Source: Desulfobulbaceae bacterium UBA2775
GTDB taxonomy: Bacteria; Desulfobacterota; Desulfobulbia; Desulfobulbales; Desulfocapsaceae
Direction of reading: 5' to 3'
DNA: 19,228 nucleotides
Assembly (NCBI GenBank): GCA_002352445.1
Contig: DEIL01000169.1
Span: 1-19,228 of the forward strand
Shown: in pieces, positions 15,556-19,228 of the stretch
How positions within the stretch are numbered: position 1 is the stretch's first letter
Layout of the letters: each line of letters opens with the position of its first letter
Notes under the pieces: model-generated
Told to the model about the DNA's origin: nothing
Databases searched by the model: none
What the model saw: only the letters and a program-made list of their open reading frames with translations
Translations under genes and position numbers: made by a program

Positions 15556-16098
15556 TTAGAAGTATCTTTTCAGTAATCCCGCAAAAGCCTGTCCATGCCG
15601 TGCTTCATCTTTACACATCTCATGCACGGTGTCGTGGATAGCATCAAGGTTCAGCTCTTTTGCTCTGACTGCCAGCGCTTTTTTGCCTGCACAGGCTCCA
15701 TGCTCAGCAGCCACCCTGGCCTCAAGGTTAGCTCTTGTGTCACCTACAACAACTTCTCCCAGTAATTCGGCGAATTTTGCAGCATGCTCAGCCTCTTCAA
15801 AAGCTATTCTCTTATAAGCTTCGGCGACCTCGGGAAAACCTTCACGATCAGCTTGACGGCTCATCGCCAGATACATACCGACTTCAGTACATTCCCCGGT
15901 GAAATTTGCTCGAAGACCTTCAAGGATTTCCTCGTCAACGCCTTCAGCAACTCCGATCACATGCTCATCGGCCCAACTGGTTGCTTCTCCAGTATATTCT
16001 TTAAACTTGCTTGCTGCTGCTCCACACTGAGGACAATTCTCCGGTGGTGCTTCACCCTCATGAACATAACCACATACTGAACAAACGTATTTCTGCAT
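15556..16098 (-). CDS. Rubrerythrin with N-terminal rubredoxin domain (reverse rubrerythrin / NADH peroxidase type)
   Basis: A 180-residue peroxide-scavenging protein. Residues 1-35 are a rubredoxin-type Fe(Cys)4 site: C6, C9 (CSVC) and C22, C25 (CPQC). The ferritin-like diiron domain follows, with Glu69 (TGECTEVG), Glu102 and His105 (EEAEH), Glu133 (AAEHG) and Glu165/His168 (DEARH). In classic rubrerythrins the rubredoxin part is C-terminal; the N-terminal order here matches reverse rubrerythrins, which reduce H2O2 (and O2) with NADH through a reductase. The open frame extends 28 codons further upstream, but the start at 16096-16098 is chosen because AAAGGAGA lies 6 bases before it and the domain begins at MQKYVCSVCGY. 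Confidence 0.94.
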   Translation of the reverse strand: MQKYVCSVCGYVHEGEAPPENCPQCGAAASKFKEYTGEATSWADEHVIGVAEGVDEEILEGLRANFTGECTEVGMYLAMSRQADREGFPEVAEAYKRIAFEEAEHAAKFAELLGEVVVGDTRANLEARVAAEHGACAGKKALAVRAKELNLDAIHDTVHEMCKDEARHGQAFAGLLKRYF

Positions 16099-16113
16099 TT
16101 TAAATCTCCTTTT

Positions 16114-16142
16114 AGTATAATAATAATTACCATTAGCGTCAA
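16114..16142 (-). promoter_or_regulatory. Promoter of the rubrerythrin gene with PerR-like box
   Basis: On the minus strand TTGACG (16137-16142) and TATACT (16114-16119) are separated by exactly 17 bases, a near-consensus housekeeping promoter, with the ribosome-binding site right after it. On the plus strand GTATAATAATAATTA (16115-16129) matches the PerR box TTATAATNATTATAA at 11 of 14 fixed positions and covers the -10. PerR control of rubrerythrin is known in Desulfovibrio; here it is a prediction. Confidence 0.65.
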
Positions 16143-16317
16143 ATAACGAACAGAGAATACACGCCATGAATACGTTTTGCAAGAAGAATTTTTCTACCTA
16201 ATCATTTTTTTCAACATTGATTTGCGACAGCATGAAAAGTCAGGTAATTTCAACACTGACGGTTTCGTAAATGATCATTTCAAAGTAGACACAACACCTG
16301 CCCGGCTCCAGCAAAAT

Positions 16318-17109
16318 ATGGAAATATACACCAGCTACAATGATGAACCCGAAGACAGGTTTGATCCCTTGTCTGAAGAACTCTACTGCGATCTCTATGA
16401 TCTTGAAATGGAGAGGTTTTCAGACGACATTGTATTCTACAGAAAGAATTTGCCGGTAAGGGGCTCTGTATTGGAAGCAGGATGTGGAACAGGACGGATA
16501 ACCAGACCTCTTACCACAAAACAGAGAACAGTTGTCGGTATTGATATTTCTCGTCACATGCTGAAAAAAGCTGTTAAGAACAAAATTCCAAATTGCAGCT
16601 ATATCAATATGGATATGCAGCAACCTGCATTTTCCATAAAATTTGATGCGATCATAATCCCCTACAATACACTCAACCTTCTGCCTGGAGAAAATGATAT
16701 TGTATCCTGCCTGGCAAATTTCAGATCTCTTTTAACCAAAAGCGGTAAAATCTACCTGCAACTTTTTATACCCGATAAAAGCCTTACATTAAACAGTGGC
16801 AGAGCATTTCAATTTCAGATGTTCAACAGACCCGAGGGCGGAAAGATCATCAAGGAAATACTCAGGCAATATTCGGCCGATTCTCTAACCGTTCTTGTAG
16901 AAGAGAGATATCGCATTCGGCCGATGAAAAAAGGATATGAAAACCAAAACCTGAATCATTTTTTTACAATTGCCGGATTCCCCTACGACAAGTGGATTTC
17001 ACTCTTTCATCAGGCAGGATTACATATTATCAACTCCTGGGGAGACTATGATCTGAATCCTTTCCATCCTCAGGACTCCTCCTGCCTCCTCGCAATTCTC
17101 AGTTGTTAA
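16318..17109 (+). CDS. Class I SAM-dependent methyltransferase
   Basis: A methyltransferase-25/11-like protein. Motif I is VLEAGCGTGRITRP, followed by the acidic strand VVGIDISRHML, the motif II-like FDAIIIPYNTLNLLP and motif III-like LTKSGKIYLQLFIP. A long C-terminal part (IRPMKKGYENQNLNHFFTIA, ending LLAILSC) is typical of small-molecule methyltransferases. The substrate is not inferable. The frame is open from a TTG at 16177, but that start would overlap the divergent rubrerythrin promoter and adds 47 residues of unlike sequence. I chose the ATG at 16318 (MEIYTSYNDEPEDRF, 263 residues), which puts the YDLEMERF helix before motif I as in relatives. Neither has a strong ribosome-binding site. 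It ends 19 bases before the palindrome upstream of hcp. Confidence 0.82.
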   Translation: MEIYTSYNDEPEDRFDPLSEELYCDLYDLEMERFSDDIVFYRKNLPVRGSVLEAGCGTGRITRPLTTKQRTVVGIDISRHMLKKAVKNKIPNCSYINMDMQQPAFSIKFDAIIIPYNTLNLLPGENDIVSCLANFRSLLTKSGKIYLQLFIPDKSLTLNSGRAFQFQMFNRPEGGKIIKEILRQYSADSLTVLVEERYRIRPMKKGYENQNLNHFFTIAGFPYDKWISLFHQAGLHIINSWGDYDLNPFHPQDSSCLLAILSC

Positions 17110-17127
17110 ATAAATTTCTCAATCGTG

Positions 17128-17155
17128 AATAACCTTGACCTAGGTCAAGGTTATT
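17128..17155 (+). promoter_or_regulatory. CRP/FNR-family operator (HcpR-type) upstream of hcp
   Basis: A perfect 28-bp palindrome with half-site AATAACCTTGACCT and core TTGAC-CTAG-GTCAA. This fits the TTGACnnnnGTCAA motif reported for HcpR in sulfate reducers. Its centre (17141.5) is 29.5 bases before a TATTAT -10 at 17171-17176. With a start site near 17183 the operator would be at about -41.5, the class II activator position. Confidence 0.8.
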
Positions 17156-17170
17156 AGACCACAGAGACTC

Positions 17171-17176
17171 TATTAT
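17171..17176 (+). promoter_or_regulatory. Candidate -10 element of hcp
   Basis: TATTAT lies 16 bases after the end of the palindrome. There is no good -35 hexamer at the expected place (it would fall within the palindrome's right arm), which is what an activator-dependent class II promoter looks like. The start site near 17183 is inferred. Confidence 0.55.
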
Positions 17177-17190
17177 CACCACATAACCTG

Positions 17191-17227
17191 AAGAAAGGCG
17201 TGCCCCTTTCTTGCCAGGCACTTTTTT
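17191..17227 (+). promoter_or_regulatory. Possible attenuator in the hcp leader
   Basis: Two stems share bases. AAGAAAGG (17191-17198) pairs with CCTTTCTT (17205-17212). GTGCC (17200-17204) pairs with GGCAC (17217-17221), followed directly by six T. Only one can form at a time. The second resembles a short intrinsic terminator, 66 bases before the hcp ATG. It could instead end transcription from the upstream methyltransferase. Confidence 0.4.
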
Positions 17228-17293
17228 CATGAATATCGTAAGCGAAGCATGACCATAAGAATACATTAATTTGTCTCAAGGAGGACACACATT

Positions 17294-18928
17294 ATGTTTT
17301 GTAACCAGTGCGAACAAACAGCAAAAGGAATAGCCTGCACCACTGTCGGCGTCTGTGGTAAAAACGAAGAAGTTGCCGCATTACAGGATCTTCTCACCTA
17401 TGCGGTTCAAGGCTTATCTGTTGTTGCTGTTGAAGCCCGTAAAAACGGCATTACCGACAATGCTATTGACCGTTTTACCTCAGAGGCGATTTTTTCCTGC
17501 CTCACAAATGTCGATTTTGACAGCCAACGCTTTGTAACCTTAATTAACAAGACAGTAGAACTACGTGAAGGGTTGAAAGAAAGAGTAAAAACTGCAGGCG
17601 GCAATGTTGACTTTGCTGCTGCAGCCGCCAACTTCACCCCTGGAAATTCAACGGATGCAATGGTTGCCCAGGGCCAGGAACTGGACTTCATGAACAGTCT
17701 GGATGAGAATGAAGACCTGCGCTCGCTCAAACAAATCACCATATACGGAATGCGCGGCCTGGCCGCATATGCAGACCATGCAGCAATTCTCGGCCAGGAA
17801 GATGATTCCGTCTATAGTTATATTTATGAGACCATGGCTGAATTTACCAAAAGCGGTCAGACTCTTGAGCAATTGGTTGGAATTACCCTCAAATGCGGTG
17901 AAGTCAATCTCAAAGCAATGGAATTGCTTGATGCCGGTAATACCGGAACCTACGGACATCCTGTCCCCACAGAGGTACCTTTAGGTGCCAAAGCAGGTAA
18001 AGCCATCGCGGTTACCGGTCATGACCTGAAAGATCTCGACCTCCTGTTGCAGCAGACCGAAGGTAAGGGAATCAACATTTACACCCATGGTGAAATGCTG
18101 CCATGTCACGCCTATCCGGAACTGAAAAAATATGACCATTTTTACGGTCATTACGGCACCGCCTGGCAGAATCAGGCCAAAGAATTCCCTGTATTTCCTG
18201 GAGCAATTCTCTTTACTACCAACTGTATCCAGAAGCCGAAAGATTCCTACAAAGCCAATGTATTTACAACAGGTCTGGTAGGATGGCCCGATGTTGTCCA
18301 TATCGGAGATGATAAGGACTTTACCCCTGTTATTGAGCGTGCCCTCGCACTGCCCGGATTTGCTGAAGACACAGATAAAGGCAGCGTTCTCACCGGATTT
18401 GCCCGCAACACCGTACTCGGGGTTGCCGATAAGGTAATCGAAGGCGTGAAGAGCAAAGCCATTCGCCACTTCTTTCTCGTCGGCGGCTGTGACGGTGCCA
18501 AACCAGGACGTAATTACTTCACTGATTTTGTGGAGCAGGTTCCTGAAGACTGTATGGTACTGACCCTTGCCTGTGGTAAATTCCGATTCTTTGATAAAAA
18601 GCTTGGAGATATAGGTGGTATTCCACGTCTGCTTGATGTGGGTCAGTGTAATGATGCCTACTCGGCCATCCAGATAGCTGTAGCCCTTGCGGGAGCATTC
18701 GAATGCGGTGTAAACGATCTGCCTCTTTCAATGATTCTCTCCTGGTATGAGCAGAAAGCGGTGGTTATCCTTCTCACCCTCTTCAGCCTGGGTATTAAGG
18801 ACATTCGTCTTGGACCTTCCCTGCCGGCGTTCATCACACCAAATGTTCTCGATGTACTTGTTGAAAACTTTGAATGTAAACCAATTGCTGAGACCGCAGC
18901 AGCCGATCTGAAGACAATCCTTGGGTAG
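17294..18928 (+). CDS. hcp: Hybrid cluster protein (hydroxylamine reductase / NO-stress protein)
   Basis: A 544-residue hybrid cluster (prismane) protein, a cytoplasmic enzyme linked to hydroxylamine and NO reduction and nitrosative stress. The N-terminal motif C3-x2-C6-x8-C15-x5-C21 is the class I type of anaerobes and binds a [4Fe-4S] cluster. The hybrid [4Fe-2O-2S] cluster ligands appear in order: His (TGHDLKDL), Glu (THGEMLPCH), Cys (TTNCIQKP), Cys (VGGCDGAKPGRNYF, the persulfide position), Cys (TLACGKFRF), Cys (DVGQCNDAYS), and Glu and Lys (WYEQKAV). Nothing key is missing. AGGAGG is 9 bases before the ATG. It is transcribed from an operator-linked promoter and ends at a terminator. An NADH oxidoreductase partner (Hcr) is not in the window. 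Confidence 0.97.
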   Translation: MFCNQCEQTAKGIACTTVGVCGKNEEVAALQDLLTYAVQGLSVVAVEARKNGITDNAIDRFTSEAIFSCLTNVDFDSQRFVTLINKTVELREGLKERVKTAGGNVDFAAAAANFTPGNSTDAMVAQGQELDFMNSLDENEDLRSLKQITIYGMRGLAAYADHAAILGQEDDSVYSYIYETMAEFTKSGQTLEQLVGITLKCGEVNLKAMELLDAGNTGTYGHPVPTEVPLGAKAGKAIAVTGHDLKDLDLLLQQTEGKGINIYTHGEMLPCHAYPELKKYDHFYGHYGTAWQNQAKEFPVFPGAILFTTNCIQKPKDSYKANVFTTGLVGWPDVVHIGDDKDFTPVIERALALPGFAEDTDKGSVLTGFARNTVLGVADKVIEGVKSKAIRHFFLVGGCDGAKPGRNYFTDFVEQVPEDCMVLTLACGKFRFFDKKLGDIGGIPRLLDVGQCNDAYSAIQIAVALAGAFECGVNDLPLSMILSWYEQKAVVILLTLFSLGIKDIRLGPSLPAFITPNVLDVLVENFECKPIAETAAADLKTILG

Positions 18929-18963
18929 TCTCATTTATTGACCCGGATACCTCATCCGGTACC

Positions 18964-19002
18964 AGGCGGAATATTAATTTTGATATCCCGCCTTTTTCTT
19001 TT
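18964..19002 (+). terminator. Rho-independent terminator after hcp
   Basis: AGGCGG (18964-18969) pairs with CCGCCT (18988-18993). ATAT on each side extends the stem past one mismatch, the loop is about 8 bases, and a TTTTTCTTTT tail follows. It lies 35 bases after the hcp stop, consistent with a single-gene transcript. Confidence 0.8.
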
Positions 19003-19072
19003 ACCGCTCATTCTTCTGGATCATTTCTGTTTGATGGTTATTTTTCACAAAAATATGTTTTAATCGCAAAAC

Positions 19073-19086
19073 TTGATCCAGATCAA
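19073..19086 (+). promoter_or_regulatory. FNR/CRP-family site upstream of the next transcription unit
   Basis: TTGATCCAGATCAA is an exact TTGATnnnnATCAA FNR-type palindrome, close to the HcpR form upstream of hcp. Its centre (19079.5) is 28.5 bases before TATTAT at 19108-19113, within one base of the hcp arrangement, so an activator-dependent promoter firing rightward from about 19120 is inferred. Confidence 0.7.
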
Positions 19087-19107
19087 AGAGTTCTGCTTAT
19101 TTTTCGC

Positions 19108-19113
19108 TATTAT
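19108..19113 (+). promoter_or_regulatory. Candidate -10 element at the right edge
   Basis: TATTAT has the same sequence as the hcp -10 and nearly the same distance to the upstream operator. No -35 hexamer is evident. This would place the start site near 19120, so the ATG at 19118 is unlikely to be a start codon. Confidence 0.5.
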
Positions 19114-19126
19114 TTATATGAAAGTC

Positions 19127-19228
19127 ATGTGTAATTTGGAAGGAGAGGGATTCGGAGGGGTGTTGCAAAACAATCCACAGCTGGCGAGGACGTTTGGCAA
19201 TACCCCTCCGAATCCCGACTACATCACT
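19127..19228 (+). CDS. Possible start of a gene running off the right edge
   Basis: From the ATG at 19127 (or GTG 19160 / TTG 19163 in the same frame) the frame stays open to the last base, with a product such as LQNNPQLARTFGNTPPNPDY near the end. AAGGAGAGG near 19140-19148 could be a ribosome-binding site for the GTG or TTG, though the spacing is long (about 14 bases to the GTG). All three forward frames are open through the last 70 bases, so coding is not certain. The stretch also holds a strong inverted repeat. Confidence 0.3.
   Translation, partial: MCNLEGEGFGGVLQNNPQLARTFGNTPPNPDYIT
19147..19216. repeat. Long hairpin at the right edge
   Basis: GGGATTCGGAGGGGTGTTGC (19147-19166) pairs with GCAATACCCCTCCGAATCCC (19197-19216) over 20 positions with a single G-T (wobble) step, around a 30-base loop. 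Placed just after the inferred promoter, it could be a structured leader, a small RNA or the end of a repeat element. Confidence 0.65.

Noticed and set aside
16099..16182. 28-codon upstream extension of rubrerythrin
   Set aside because: The extension covers the -10 and -35 elements, while an excellent ribosome-binding site precedes the Met at 16098.
17981..18469. 162-codon minus-strand frame inside hcp
   Set aside because: hcp is complete on the plus strand with all cluster ligands.

Overview
The window most likely comes from an anaerobic or microaerophilic Desulfobacterota bacterium (Desulfobulbales-like). This is an inference from gene content: a sulfate-reducer-type hybrid cluster protein, a flavodiiron protein, a rubredoxin-first rubrerythrin, a rhodanese/metallo-beta-lactamase protein, and TTGAC-N4-GTCAA and FNR-like operators. 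No rRNA, tRNA, CRISPR array or complete insertion sequence was seen.

Layout. (1) 1-689: a class I SAM methyltransferase whose frame is open to the left edge. (2) 897-7567, all minus strand: DUF6515 and DUF2092 envelope proteins, an AIM24-family protein, a DUF4239 membrane protein, two orphan TAXI-type solute-binding proteins without TRAP permease genes, and an unrecognised membrane protein. (3) 7732-9109: a HupE/UreJ-type membrane protein lacking its N-terminus, head to head with a LysR substrate-binding fragment lacking its DNA-binding half. (4) 9123-12032, minus strand: a large secreted repeat protein with a Gly/Arg tail, preceded by a zinc-ribbon/PilZ protein. (5) 12033-12411: a divergent intergenic region with two strong palindromes. 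(6) 12412-18928: a defence module against oxygen, nitric oxide and reactive sulfur: fprA plus a coupled unknown gene, the rhodanese/MBL protein, rubrerythrin (minus strand), a second SAM methyltransferase and hcp. (7) 18929-19228: the hcp terminator, an FNR-type site and a large hairpin that appear to open the next transcription unit.

The most notable regulatory signal is a perfect 28-bp palindrome upstream of hcp, centred about 41.5 bp before the inferred start site. This is class II CRP/FNR-family geometry and fits HcpR or FNR. A related site with nearly the same spacing to a TATTAT -10 element lies at 19073-19086, so the gene beginning at the right edge is probably in the same or a related regulon. 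The hcp leader also carries mutually exclusive hairpins resembling an attenuator, and rubrerythrin has a near-consensus promoter overlapped by a PerR-like box.

Several genes carry single-base lesions: a 7-base homopolymer where 8 restores the frame in DUF2092 and in the LysR fragment, TGG to TAG in DUF2092, and ATG to ATA at the DUF6515 start. They are either real decay of the envelope cluster or consensus errors in the assembly. Annotators should not treat the truncated frames as native proteins without checking.
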